Shown here: one piece after another, positions 43,908-53,020 of the stretch | Position numbering within the stretch: position 1 is the first letter of the stretch | Layout of the letters: every line of letters begins with the position of its first letter | Assembly (NCBI GenBank): GCA_018267385.1 | Contig: JAFDYN010000006.1 | Coordinates: 124,001-188,000, forward strand | Reading direction: 5' to 3' | Length of the DNA stretch: 64,000 nt | Origin: Bacteroidota bacterium | Lineage (GTDB): Bacteria > Bacteroidota > Bacteroidia > Chitinophagales > LD1 | Program-made: the position numbers and the translations under genes | Notes under the pieces: generated by a model | The model's database searches: none | Told to the model about the DNA's origin: nothing | What the model saw: only the letters and a program-made list of their open reading frames with translations

Positions 43908-44531
43908 ATGAAAAAACTATTCACCATTCTCACTTTTGCAGCGCTGACATTGACCACCAGTCACCTCGGCGCGCAGGCATTTGACAAAAGCACTAAGCAA
44001 ATCTCCATCGGCCTCGGCCCTGCTTCTATGTGGCATTTTGGCGGATTTGGCTATGGATATGGTTACGGTTATGGTTATACAGGTTATAGTCCTATCACAG
44101 GGCAGCTCTGTATACAGGGTGAGTTTGCTGTGCATAAGTATGTCGGCGTAGGCTTCAACGTAGGTATTGGTGGCCGTGCCGCATCACCAGCTGGCAGATT
44201 AGGCTACGGTTACGGCTGGGGGTACCCCGAGTTCAATATACCCCTGGGTGCTATAGCAAACTTTCACTTCTATCAACTAATCGCAGATAAGACCGGCAAG
44301 GGAAGCAAAATGCATAGCGATAAACTGGATATATATGCCGGACTCAATCTCGGTACAGGTGTAGCCATATATCCTAAGGGAAATTATTTTGCTGATACCC
44401 GGGCAGCAGCACTCTTCTGGGCTGGTCCGCAAGTGGGTATCAACTACTGGTTTAAACCTAATATAGGCGTACAAGGAGAAGTAGGCTATGGCAAGACTTT
44501 CATCAACGCCGGTATCGCTTTCAAGCTCTGA
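43908..44531 (+). CDS. Outer-membrane beta-barrel-like protein with Gly-Tyr repeats
   Basis: A 207-residue exported protein with a signal peptide (TILTFAALTLTTSHLGAQ). A run of Gly-Tyr pairs occurs at residues about 46-60 (GFGYGYGYGYGYTGY). Alternating amphipathic strands such as YVGVGFNVGIGG, LDIYAGLNLGTGV and VGINYWFKPNIGV, and an aromatic C-terminal end (AGIAFKL) suggest an 8-strand barrel. It is a single gene with a promoter and terminator. Function is unknown. Confidence 0.72.
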   Translation: MKKLFTILTFAALTLTTSHLGAQAFDKSTKQISIGLGPASMWHFGGFGYGYGYGYGYTGYSPITGQLCIQGEFAVHKYVGVGFNVGIGGRAASPAGRLGYGYGWGYPEFNIPLGAIANFHFYQLIADKTGKGSKMHSDKLDIYAGLNLGTGVAIYPKGNYFADTRAAALFWAGPQVGINYWFKPNIGVQGEVGYGKTFINAGIAFKL

Positions 44532-44559
44532 TCTGATCTACAATAAATTCATCTAATAG

Positions 44560-44589
44560 AAAGCCTCCTAGCGGGGCTTTCTTTATTTT
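44560..44589 (+). terminator. Intrinsic terminator of the outer-membrane protein gene
   Basis: AAAGCCTC and GGGGCTTT pair (one G-T wobble) around CTAGC (44560-44580), followed by CTTTATTTT. The ung start codon is at 44596, so the hairpin sits immediately upstream of ung. Confidence 0.8.
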
Positions 44590-44595
44590 AGCCTC

Positions 44596-45273
44596 ATGAG
44601 TGATAGTGTACAGATAGAGCAGGGCTGGAAAGATGCCTTGCAGGGTGAGTTCTCTCAGCAGTATTTTGCTGATATCAAGCAGTTCATACTGCAGCAGAAA
44701 CAGCAGGGCAAGCAGGTATTCCCGCCGGGCTCGCTGATCTTTAATGCCTTTAATCTCACTCCATTTGACAAGGTGGAAGTGGTGATCCTGGGCCAGGACC
44801 CCTATCACGGACCGGGCCAGGCACATGGCCTGAGCTTCTCCGTACCGCAGGGTATCAAGCCACCACCCTCTCTGGTCAATATCTACAAAGAGCTCAAGGC
44901 TGACCTGGGCATAGATGCGCCGCTACATGGCAATCTGGAGGCGTGGGCGAGGCAAGGAGTCATGCTGCTCAATGCCTTTCTGACAGTGAATGCACATGAA
45001 GCAGCCTCCCATCAGAAAGCCGGCTGGGAAACCTTCACCGACGCCGTGATCAAAACGATATCTGACAGGAGAGACAATGTAGTATTTATACTCTGGGGGC
45101 GCTTTGCGCAGCAGAAAGAAGTGCTGATAGATAAGAGCCGAAACTTGGTCATCAAATCTGCGCACCCCTCTCCTTTCTCCGCTGATGCAGGCTTCTTTGG
45201 TAGCAGGCCCTTCTCCAGGGCCAATGCCTACCTACGTGAGCATGGCAGGAAAGAGATAGACTGGAGGCTATAG
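44596..45273 (+). CDS. ung: Uracil-DNA glycosylase
   Basis: A 225-residue family-1 uracil-DNA glycosylase that removes uracil from DNA. The catalytic motif GQDPYHGPGQAHGLSFSV carries the general-base aspartate near residue 67. FILWGRFAQ supplies the uracil-binding asparagine region (LLNAFLTVN upstream), and HPSPFSADAGFFGSRPFS contains the catalytic histidine and DNA-intercalation loop. The start codon directly follows the upstream terminator. Length is normal. Confidence 0.94.
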   Translation: MSDSVQIEQGWKDALQGEFSQQYFADIKQFILQQKQQGKQVFPPGSLIFNAFNLTPFDKVEVVILGQDPYHGPGQAHGLSFSVPQGIKPPPSLVNIYKELKADLGIDAPLHGNLEAWARQGVMLLNAFLTVNAHEAASHQKAGWETFTDAVIKTISDRRDNVVFILWGRFAQQKEVLIDKSRNLVIKSAHPSPFSADAGFFGSRPFSRANAYLREHGRKEIDWRL

Positions 45274-45370
45274 CAAACCGGACTTTAAAACAGCGCGCGA
45301 ATCATTATATTCACCACTCGTTTCCCTTATATTTTGACATTCATAGCAATCATATAATTCCTTTGTATAA

Positions 45371-47974
45371 ATGGAACTAGCAAAGACATACGACCCAAAA
45401 GCTGTAGAGGACAAATGGTACCAATACTGGCTGAAGCATGACTTCTTTCACTCAGAGCCAGATGAGCGCGAGCCATATACCGTCGTGATCCCGCCTCCCA
45501 ATGTGACTGGCGTACTGCACATGGGCCACATGCTCAATAATACGATACAGGACATCCTGGTGCGCAAGGCGCGCATGGAGGGCAAGAATGCCTGCTGGGT
45601 GCCCGGGACTGACCATGCCTCTATCGCTACAGAGGCCAAGGTGGTAGCGATGCTCAAGGAGCAAGGTATAGACAAGAAAAGCCTCACACGTGAGAAGTTT
45701 CTGGAGTATGCCTGGGAGTGGAAGGAAAAGTACGGCGGCATCATACTGAAGCAGTTGGAGAAGCTCGGCGCCTCCTGCGACTGGCAGCGTACGCGCTTCA
45801 CTATGGAAGATGACCTGAGCGAAGCGGTCATAGATGTATTCATAGATCTCTACAAAAAAGGCCAGATCTATCGCGGCGTCCGTATGGTAAACTGGGACCC
45901 ACAGGGCCTCACTGCTATCAGCGATGAAGAGGTAATATACAAAGAGGTAAACTCTAAGCTCTACTATGTGAAATACAAAGTAGAAGGAACGGAAGATGAG
46001 TGGATCACGATAGCCACTACACGCCCGGAGACCATACTGGGTGATACGGCAGTATGCGTACACCCTGACGATGAGCGCTACAAACACCTGCGCGGCAAGC
46101 GTGTGATCATCCCGATGGTCAATCGCTCTGTGCCTGTGATCTTTGATGACTATATCGATATAGAGTTTGGTACGGGTGCGCTGAAGGTGACTCCGGCACA
46201 TGATATCAATGACTATAACCTCGGCATCAAGCACAACCTGGAGGTGATAGACACCCTGACACCAGAGGGCAAGCTCAGCGCTGCGGCCGGCTTTTATATA
46301 GGCGAAGATCGCTTTGCGGTACGCAAGAAGATAGCAGAAGATCTCGCCGCGATGGGCCAGGTGGTAAAGGTGGAAGAGATCAAGAACAAGGTCGGCACCT
46401 CTGAGCGCACAGGTGCGGTGATAGAGCCAAAGCTCTCTATGCAGTGGTTTCTCAAAATGGATAAGGTATCAAAGCCTGCCCTGGAGAACGTACTGAATGG
46501 CAATATCAAACTGATACCAGACAAGTTTATCAATACCTACAAGCACTGGATGGAGAATGTACACGACTGGTGTATATCCCGCCAGCTGTGGTGGGGCCAG
46601 CGCATACCGGCATGGTATGACGCCAAGGGCAACACTGTAGTGTGCAAGACTCACGAAGAGGCGGTAAAGCTCCTCGGTACGGATCAGGTAGCTCAGGATG
46701 AGGACGTACTGGACACCTGGTTCTCCTCATGGCTCTGGCCTATCTCTGTGTTTGACGGATTTAAAAATCCTGATGGCAAAGACATCAACTACTACTACCC
46801 TACCAATGACCTGGTCACGGCACCTGAGATCCTTTTCTTCTGGGTGGCGCGTATGATCATAGCGGGCTATGAATATCGTGGCGAAAAGCCATTCACCAAT
46901 GTGTACCTGACAGGTATCGTGCGTGACAAGCTGGGCCGCAAGATGAGTAAGTCTCTGGGCAACTCTCCTGACCCGCTCGACCTGATAGAGAAGTACGGCG
47001 CCGATGGCGTACGTATGGGTATGCTCATCTCCTCTCCTGCCGGCAATGATCTCTTATTTGACGAGAGCTACTGCCAGCAAGGTAGCGGCTTCGGCAATAA
47101 AGTGTGGAATGCCTTCCGTCTGGTGAAAGGATGGGAAGTAGTGGATGGCAGCAATGCGGACAACCAGATAGCCATAGACTGGTTTGAGGCCAAGTGCAAT
47201 AAGGTAATGGAGCAGCTGGATGACCACTACAGCAAGTACCGCATCAGCGATGCCCTCATGACCATCTACAAGCTCGTGTGGGATGACTTCTGCTCATGGT
47301 ACCTGGAGATGATCAAGCCGGACTACATAGACGGCAAATCACAACCGATAGACCGCGCCACGTATGACGCTACGATAGGCTTCTTTGAGCGGCTCATGAA
47401 GCTGCTGCACCCTGTCATGCCGTTTATCTCTGAGGAGATATACCAGCTGCTGGGCGAGCGTAGCGAGAAAGACAGCATCTGTGTATCTGCGTACCCCAGG
47501 GCATCTGCACCTGATGAGCAGCTACTGGCCGAGGCGGAGCTAGCTATAGAGATCATCACCGGCATACGCGAGATCCGCGCCAAGGCGCAGAAGAAGAACC
47601 ACGAAACCGTTGACGTACTCTGGTCTGGTCGTGGCGCTGTGTCATTCGACCGCTTTGCTGGCAAGATAGCCAAGCTATGCAAGGTAGAAAGCTGGTCAGA
47701 GACAACTGAAGATATCAAGCAAGCCCGGCCGCTCGTACTGAAGGAGTACAAGCTATTCGTACAAACCGGTGAAGTAGCCGATCCCGCTGCTGAGCGTGAG
47801 AAGCTGCTGAAAGAACTGGACTACGCCAAGGGCTTCCTCGCTTCGGTAGAGAAGAAACTCTCTAACGAGAAGTTTGTGGCTAACGCTAAAGCAGAAGTGC
47901 TGGAGAGTGAGAAAAAGAAGAAAGAGGATGCACTCAAGAAGATAGCACTGATAGAGCAGATGCTGGCAGAGTAG
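45371..47974 (+). CDS. valS: Valyl-tRNA synthetase
   Basis: An 867-residue class I aminoacyl-tRNA synthetase. The HIGH-type motif is PPNVTGVLHMGHML near residue 46 and the KMSKS-type motif is LGRKMSKSLGNS near residue 520. An editing domain follows residue 200 (TTRPETILGDTAV). The anticodon-binding domain is around residues 610-760 and the C-terminal coiled coil (residues 810-867, LDYAKGFLASVEKKLSNEKF) is the ValS arm. It charges tRNA-Val with valine. It is upstream of a Fic-family gene with a 15-bp gap. Confidence 0.96.
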   Translation: MELAKTYDPKAVEDKWYQYWLKHDFFHSEPDEREPYTVVIPPPNVTGVLHMGHMLNNTIQDILVRKARMEGKNACWVPGTDHASIATEAKVVAMLKEQGIDKKSLTREKFLEYAWEWKEKYGGIILKQLEKLGASCDWQRTRFTMEDDLSEAVIDVFIDLYKKGQIYRGVRMVNWDPQGLTAISDEEVIYKEVNSKLYYVKYKVEGTEDEWITIATTRPETILGDTAVCVHPDDERYKHLRGKRVIIPMVNRSVPVIFDDYIDIEFGTGALKVTPAHDINDYNLGIKHNLEVIDTLTPEGKLSAAAGFYIGEDRFAVRKKIAEDLAAMGQVVKVEEIKNKVGTSERTGAVIEPKLSMQWFLKMDKVSKPALENVLNGNIKLIPDKFINTYKHWMENVHDWCISRQLWWGQRIPAWYDAKGNTVVCKTHEEAVKLLGTDQVAQDEDVLDTWFSSWLWPISVFDGFKNPDGKDINYYYPTNDLVTAPEILFFWVARMIIAGYEYRGEKPFTNVYLTGIVRDKLGRKMSKSLGNSPDPLDLIEKYGADGVRMGMLISSPAGNDLLFDESYCQQGSGFGNKVWNAFRLVKGWEVVDGSNADNQIAIDWFEAKCNKVMEQLDDHYSKYRISDALMTIYKLVWDDFCSWYLEMIKPDYIDGKSQPIDRATYDATIGFFERLMKLLHPVMPFISEEIYQLLGERSEKDSICVSAYPRASAPDEQLLAEAELAIEIITGIREIRAKAQKKNHETVDVLWSGRGAVSFDRFAGKIAKLCKVESWSETTEDIKQARPLVLKEYKLFVQTGEVADPAAEREKLLKELDYAKGFLASVEKKLSNEKFVANAKAEVLESEKKKKEDALKKIALIEQMLAE

Positions 47975-47989
47975 ATAAAAGCAATTACT

Positions 47990-49327
47990 ATGGCACTCGC
48001 TGACACATTAAATTCCATAGATGACCTGAAGCAACAAGCGGATGCTTTAAGACCTATAGCTCCAGATAGGCTCAATAAGCTAAATCAAAAGCTCAGGCTA
48101 GACTGGAACTATAATTCAAATGCGATAGAGGGCAATACACTGACACTAAGCGAAACTAAAATGCTGCTGGTGCATGGCCTGCACATGGGCAATAAGCTTG
48201 GCCGCCATTATGAAGAGATTGAACTTCATAATGAAGTACTATTGACCCTGGAGGACTTAGTCAGGCGCGACGAGCCGATCACAGAAGTACTGATCCGCAA
48301 CTTGCATCATCAATTGATGGGGAATACTTACTTTGTAAGTGCGGTAGACACTTTGGGGAATACGGTAAATGTAAAAGGCAGGCCAGGAGAATATAAAGAC
48401 CGTGCAAACGGAGTAAACAGGATCATCAATGGCAGAGAAGTATTTGTGCCGTTCAGAAGCCCTGATGAGGTCAGAATAGAGATGCCAGAACTAGTGCAGT
48501 GGTTTAGAGAAGAAGAGCTAAAAAAAGAACTTCATCCTATCACTCTGGCAGCTATCTTCCACTATAGATTCGTAACACTACATCCTTTTGATGATGGAAA
48601 TGGCCGCATGAGTCGTATTCTTATGAATATGATTCTGATGCGGGCAGGTTTCGCCCCCGCCATTATCAGGGTAGATGAGAGGCCGCAATATATCAGTGCA
48701 CTGGCACTGGCTCAGGATGGAGGCACGATCGAACCATTCATAGAGTTGGTGGCCCAGGACGCTAAACGATCAATGGAGCTACTAATCAAAGCAGCAAGTG
48801 GAGAAAGTATAGAAGACCCTGATGACCTGGATAAGGAGATAGAACTGCTAAAGAGAAAATTACAAAAGCCCGAGAACGCTCCTATCTATTATTCGAATAA
48901 TGAGTACAAAGCCTTATGGCAAAAAGGAATAAAAGAGTTTTTGCTGCGAGCCGATGAAAAACTACAAAAATTCGACGGTTTGTTTCGGAGAAAGACAGCC
49001 AAGTTTCTGTTGAATTCGGATAATACAATAAGAGAATTCATTGATTCAATCATTCATAATTTAGCCTTTGAGGGTACCTACGCCATTGATTATTATTTTT
49101 CCGAATATCAAGATCAAGTAAACGGTTTTGATCTGCGAACCACAATTTTTATAGAAATAAAAGATTTAAAATATAGTTTGAAATATTCTGTTGATACTAC
49201 AACATTCTTCTCGAAAGACTTTAAATATGATGCTCTTTTGACTGATCAGGATATTGAGAATTTATCTCAGAATGTAGCAAACGACGTCCTTAAAGCCATC
49301 AAAACTCATACAGGCCAGAACTCTTAA
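47990..49327 (+). CDS. Fic-family AMP-transferase, class II type
   Basis: A 445-residue protein. The Fic core is HPFDDGNGRMSRILMNMI near residue 199, matching HxFx(D/E)GNGRxxR, the nucleotide-transfer motif. An N-terminal NSNAIEGNTLT segment near residue 43 matches the class II auto-inhibitory motif (S/T)xxxE(G/N). The Fic domain is followed by a winged-helix-like C-terminal part. Fic enzymes AMPylate protein targets; this type is often a chromosomal housekeeping or toxin-like regulator. The 3' third (48.9-49.3 kb) is visibly A/T-richer than valS upstream, suggesting a different origin for that segment. Targets are unknown. Confidence 0.85.
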   Translation: MALADTLNSIDDLKQQADALRPIAPDRLNKLNQKLRLDWNYNSNAIEGNTLTLSETKMLLVHGLHMGNKLGRHYEEIELHNEVLLTLEDLVRRDEPITEVLIRNLHHQLMGNTYFVSAVDTLGNTVNVKGRPGEYKDRANGVNRIINGREVFVPFRSPDEVRIEMPELVQWFREEELKKELHPITLAAIFHYRFVTLHPFDDGNGRMSRILMNMILMRAGFAPAIIRVDERPQYISALALAQDGGTIEPFIELVAQDAKRSMELLIKAASGESIEDPDDLDKEIELLKRKLQKPENAPIYYSNNEYKALWQKGIKEFLLRADEKLQKFDGLFRRKTAKFLLNSDNTIREFIDSIIHNLAFEGTYAIDYYFSEYQDQVNGFDLRTTIFIEIKDLKYSLKYSVDTTTFFSKDFKYDALLTDQDIENLSQNVANDVLKAIKTHTGQNS

Positions 49328-49566
49328 ATCTTCAGGCCGCAGGAAACTGCCAGAAACCTAAAAAAGCTACAACCTAACAACTACGCCAGATACAGGGTAC
49401 ACCAGACAAATTTGTTAAAACATCTACCGTTGCATTAAACATTGTAGCCATTCAATGTATTTTGGATAAAAGTTATTAAATAGCGATAAATTCGTCAGTA
49501 TCAACCCTGTGAGGTGCCAGGACCCCGACCCTGTTCACCAATATTGAATAACAAAACCCAAACCGC

Positions 49567-49935
49567 ATGAATGGAACTTCTACGTATAACCGTAGCCCAG
49601 TGCAGCGCAAACAAATGCACTACTCTCCCAATCTGCTCAGTACCGTCAATAACGCGATAGACAATCGTCTGGTAGCAGTCATAGAGTATGACTCTAAGGA
49701 TAAAGGAGTCTCCACGCGTGAGATAGAGCCGATGGCGCTGGTCTACAAAGACCGCCGCCGAAACCTTGTGGCGTGGTGCAAACTGCGAAATGACTATCGT
49801 TCCTTTCGCCTGGACCGGCTGAATATGATCAAGGTGAGGCATGAGGAGTTTGTCCGCAGGGAAGACTTTCGGATAGAGGACTATCAGGATGCCGGCAGTG
49901 GCTCCTATGGTGAGAAGTTTGAGGAGGAGGATTGA
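49567..49935 (+). CDS. Stand-alone WYL-domain protein
   Basis: A 122-residue protein made mostly of a WYL-type beta domain: LLSTVNNAIDNRLVAVIEY, then TREIEPMALVYKDRRRNLVAW and a DYRSFRLDRLNMIKV ending, the order seen in WYL ligand-binding modules. There is no N-terminal helix-turn-helix, so it is a single-domain form. WYL domains bind nucleic acid or nucleotide ligands and often regulate phage-defence or DNA-repair genes; here it is a short solitary version. It precedes a nested terminator. Confidence 0.72.
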   Translation: MNGTSTYNRSPVQRKQMHYSPNLLSTVNNAIDNRLVAVIEYDSKDKGVSTREIEPMALVYKDRRRNLVAWCKLRNDYRSFRLDRLNMIKVRHEEFVRREDFRIEDYQDAGSGSYGEKFEEED

Positions 49936-49952
49936 TCAAGCAATTACAATTT

Positions 49953-50621
49953 TTAGTAAGACCCCGTGCCTTCAGCCGGGGTTTTACTTTTACTCATCAA
50001 CCCGAGTGTGATAAAGAACAGCAGCGTGCCCAGATTGATAAACATGGGGCGAATATAGCCGCCCACGGGCGCTGGCAATATATATGCGACGGTAAGAGCA
50101 ATACCCTCGCAGACGATCAGATTGAAGGCTGCATACCACTTACTATAGTACTGCTGAAGCCTCAGTATAATATATGCGTATAGCAAACTACCGATCAGTG
50201 CCCCTGCACCCGCTACGACGGCGAGCAGCTGCAGCCTATGGATAAACCGGAAATACAGCGCCAAGTCTCCGTGATGCATAGCCGCTCCGGCAAAGTAATA
50301 ACCGGCATGAAATACACCACCTAGTACGCCGTAAAAGGTAAATGCTGCGAGCATCCAGCCCACCAGCCGTGTACTGTAAGGCCGCAACATTTGCCACAGA
50401 TACCAATAGCCTAAACAAATATTCAAAGATGACAGCAGACCAAAGGAAGCGCCGATCTGAATACGGGTCATAGACACCTGCGCCAGCGCACTGAAACTAT
50501 AGATATCTCCTGCGCGTCCGGATTGTGGCACTCCGAGTAGTATCACATCGCAGCATGCCATAGCTACAGTACAAGCTATACCTGTATATAAAAAAGACCT
50601 GGATGGAGTATTACCTGCCAT
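49953..50621 (-). CDS. Six-pass integral membrane protein of unknown function
   Basis: A 222-residue protein with six membrane segments (residues 10-30, 55-77, 85-108, 130-152, 160-180 and 190-210). A conserved-looking PAPVGGYIRPMFINLGTL loop stands before the last helix. No enzymatic motif is seen. The last nine codons lie inside the terminator of the converging WYL gene. I cannot assign a function; a small-molecule or signal-sensing role is possible. Confidence 0.68.
   Translation of the reverse strand: MAGNTPSRSFLYTGIACTVAMACCDVILLGVPQSGRAGDIYSFSALAQVSMTRIQIGASFGLLSSLNICLGYWYLWQMLRPYSTRLVGWMLAAFTFYGVLGGVFHAGYYFAGAAMHHGDLALYFRFIHRLQLLAVVAGAGALIGSLLYAYIILRLQQYYSKWYAAFNLIVCEGIALTVAYILPAPVGGYIRPMFINLGTLLFFITLGLMSKSKTPAEGTGSY
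49961..49992 (+). terminator. Terminator of the WYL gene, nested in the convergent gene
   Basis: ACCCCG (49961-49966) and CGGGGT (49977-49982) pair around a 10-nt loop, followed by TTTACTTTTACT. The hairpin lies inside the 3' coding end of the minus-strand membrane protein gene. Confidence 0.72.
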
Positions 50622-50658
50622 GCTATAAGGGTAGCAAAGGACAAGCCAATAAAATAGC

Positions 50659-51456
50659 CTAGAAACCGTCGAGGCCCTGGCCCTGTGCGATCAGCTCCGC
50701 TATGTCAAATACCTTGACAGAGACCTGCATGTCCTTGCCTTTGACACCGTCGGTGAGCATCGTATTGCAGAATGGGCAGGCAGCGGCTACAATGTCCGGC
50801 TGCACATCGAGCGCCTCGAGCGTGCGTGCTTCATTGATGCGCAGTTTCCCATGTTCCTCTTCTTTGAACATCTGCGCACCGCCGGCACCGCAGCAGAGGC
50901 CTTTGGTCTTGCAACTCTTCATCTCTACCAGCTCTGCGTCGAGCAGCTCCAGTACTTTGCGCGGTGCTTCGTAGATCTCATTAGCGCGACCCAGATAGCA
51001 GGAGTCGTGGTAGGTGATACGCTTACCTTTGAAGCTATTCGCGTCAGTCAGTTTGATCTTGCCTTGGTCTATCAGCTCCTGCAGGAACTGTGCATGGTGC
51101 CTCACGCGATATTTGCCGCCCAGGGCCGGGTATTCATTCTTCAGGATATTAAAGCAATGCGGACAGGTAGTCACGATCTCCTGCACGCCATAGTTATTCA
51201 TCACCTCGATATTCTGCATGGCGAGCATCTGATACACGAATTCATTGCCTGCGCGTTTAGCCGGGTCACCTGTACAGCTCTCCTCGGTACCGAGCACTGC
51301 ATACTTTATCTTGAGATGGTCCAGTATCTTGACAAATGCACGCGTGATGCGCTGTGCACGCTGGTCAAAGCTACCTGAGCAGCCTACCCAAAACAGCACA
51401 TCCGGCTTCTGGCCATTTGCGGCCATCTCGGCCATAGTAGGAACCTTTATATCCAT
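50659..51456 (-). CDS. CCG-domain (Fe-S)-binding protein, HdrB/GlpC-like
   Basis: A 265-residue protein with two cysteine-rich CCG-type domains: FWVGCSGSFDQRAQ with VTTCPHCFNILKNEY in the first half, and TYHDSCYLGRANEIY, KGLCCGAGGAQMF and AACPFCNTMLTDG in the second. Such domains hold iron-sulphur clusters in the heterodisulphide-reductase-B, GlpC and LutA families. It lies 49 bp after a membrane Fe-S protein gene on the same strand; together they form an electron-transfer pair widespread in Bacteroidota. The physiological donor and acceptor are unknown. Confidence 0.85.
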   Translation of the reverse strand: MDIKVPTMAEMAANGQKPDVLFWVGCSGSFDQRAQRITRAFVKILDHLKIKYAVLGTEESCTGDPAKRAGNEFVYQMLAMQNIEVMNNYGVQEIVTTCPHCFNILKNEYPALGGKYRVRHHAQFLQELIDQGKIKLTDANSFKGKRITYHDSCYLGRANEIYEAPRKVLELLDAELVEMKSCKTKGLCCGAGGAQMFKEEEHGKLRINEARTLEALDVQPDIVAAACPFCNTMLTDGVKGKDMQVSVKVFDIAELIAQGQGLDGF

Positions 51457-51505
51457 TGTCTTATTTGAAATTTGATAGTTGAAATTTAAAATGGTCTACA
51501 GACGA

Positions 51506-52828
51506 TTAAGCTTTTTCCCAATTCAGTCTGTCCTGTGGAGAGAACTGCCAAGGTGCACCATTGTTCTCCAGGTTGGCAAACATGCCGTTCCATTCATTAG
51601 GCGAGTTGCTATCCTCCATGATCAGGCTGCGGCGCAGCTGCATGATGATATCCAGCGGAGAGATATTGACAGGGCACTCCTCTACACATGCATTGCAGGT
51701 AGTGCAGGCGCGCAGCTCTTCTACAGAGATATAGCCATTCTCTATCAGGTTCTTGCCGTCGTCTACCCATACGCCCTTATTGGCGTCCATCTTCTCGCGT
51801 ACTTCCTCCATACGATCGCGTGTATCCATCATGATCTTGCGCGGAGAGAGGAGTTTGCCGGTCATGTTAGCCGGGCACTGAGCGGTACAGCGGCCACACT
51901 CGGTGCAGGTATAGGCATCGAGCAGGTTCTTCCACGTCAGGTCAAAGATATCCTTGGCACCAAATTTAGCCGGAGCATCAGATGCTGCAGGCTCTACCTG
52001 CGCATTGGGGTCGAGCATCAGTTTTACCTCGCGGGTCACCTCAGGCATATTATTGATATAGCCCTTGGGCGTCAGACGAGAGAAATACGTATTTGGGAAT
52101 GCCAGTAGAATATGCAGGTGCTTGGAATGTGCCAGGTACATCAGAAAGCCCAAAACGCCGGCCAGGTGGCCCCACCAGCCTATCTTTTCAAATATCTCCA
52201 GCAGGCTTTCATTCATACCCTCCCAGCTATGTGCTATCATGCCACTGATCCAGAAGCCATACTCACCATGCGCAGCAGCCATGTCAAAGCTATTCATGAT
52301 GAAGATATTTGTGATCAGGAACATCTCGAGGAAGAGGATGATGTGCGCATCCATATCCGGCCAGCCTTTCATCTCAGGCTTATTGAAGCGTGGCAGCTTC
52401 AGCAGGTCACGGCGATAGAGGAATGCTATCGTCACGATAAAAGTCAGTACAGACAGGACCTCTATCAGATTGATAGCAAATACGTACAGGCCACGGAGAA
52501 AAGGGATATTCTCCCATGCATGAAACAGGAAACGGTGCGTGCCAAAGATGCCGTCTATGAATATCTCTATGAGCTCTACCTGTGTGATCACAAAGGATAC
52601 ATAGATCACGAGGTGAAGCATGGCGGCTATTGGCCGCTTAAACATTTTCTTTTGCCCCAGCGCTACCATGAGCATGGTCTTCCACCGCTCACCGGGATGA
52701 TCCGTATAGTCGGCCGCTCTGCCCAGCATGATATTGAGGTAGACATTGCGGAAGCCGCGGAAAGCAATGTAGCTGCAGCCACCTACGAAAAGAACAAAAC
52801 AAAGGGATTGTACAATAGTGAGTACCAT
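51506..52828 (-). CDS. Membrane-anchored 4Fe-4S dicluster protein, HdrC/NarI-like
   Basis: A 440-residue protein. Five or six membrane segments in residues 1-270 carry histidines suitable for heme b (MLHLVIYVSFVITQVE, SHWEGMNESLLE-type spacing), as in nitrate reductase gamma subunits. The C-terminal soluble part has two 4Fe-4S motifs, CTECGRCTAQCPA and CTTCNACVEECPV, followed by NISPLDIIMQLR and a conserved ENNGAPWQFSPQDRLNW end. It probably moves electrons between a quinone pool and the CCG protein downstream. Partner proteins are not in the window. Confidence 0.82.
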   Translation of the reverse strand: MVLTIVQSLCFVLFVGGCSYIAFRGFRNVYLNIMLGRAADYTDHPGERWKTMLMVALGQKKMFKRPIAAMLHLVIYVSFVITQVELIEIFIDGIFGTHRFLFHAWENIPFLRGLYVFAINLIEVLSVLTFIVTIAFLYRRDLLKLPRFNKPEMKGWPDMDAHIILFLEMFLITNIFIMNSFDMAAAHGEYGFWISGMIAHSWEGMNESLLEIFEKIGWWGHLAGVLGFLMYLAHSKHLHILLAFPNTYFSRLTPKGYINNMPEVTREVKLMLDPNAQVEPAASDAPAKFGAKDIFDLTWKNLLDAYTCTECGRCTAQCPANMTGKLLSPRKIMMDTRDRMEEVREKMDANKGVWVDDGKNLIENGYISVEELRACTTCNACVEECPVNISPLDIIMQLRRSLIMEDSNSPNEWNGMFANLENNGAPWQFSPQDRLNWEKA

Positions 52829-52948
52829 GGTTTAGTTTTAGGCCCGGCACAACTGATCTTAATCACGTGCAGGACAGGGGCTAAAATACACTTTCTGGTA
52901 TTCTTTCAAAAGAGAGTAATCCACCATATCAGGATGCAAAACCTCCAT

Positions 52949-52980
52949 TTTGACGAATCCATTTATTTCATTTAGGTTTG
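52949..52980 (+). promoter_or_regulatory. Promoter of the leucine dehydrogenase gene
   Basis: TTTG (52949-52952), 20 nt, then TAGGTTTG (52973-52980), the same boxes and spacing as the icd promoter. The ATG is 40 bp downstream. Confidence 0.82.
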
Positions 52981-53020
52981 ACCCCGCCTTTCACCTATGA
53001 CCACGATATAAAATACAGCT

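Noticed and set aside
49328..49566. Possible tRNA or small RNA in the 239-bp gap after the Fic gene
   Set aside because: No cloverleaf, terminator or strong hairpin was seen; the stretch is A/T-rich with nothing I can support.
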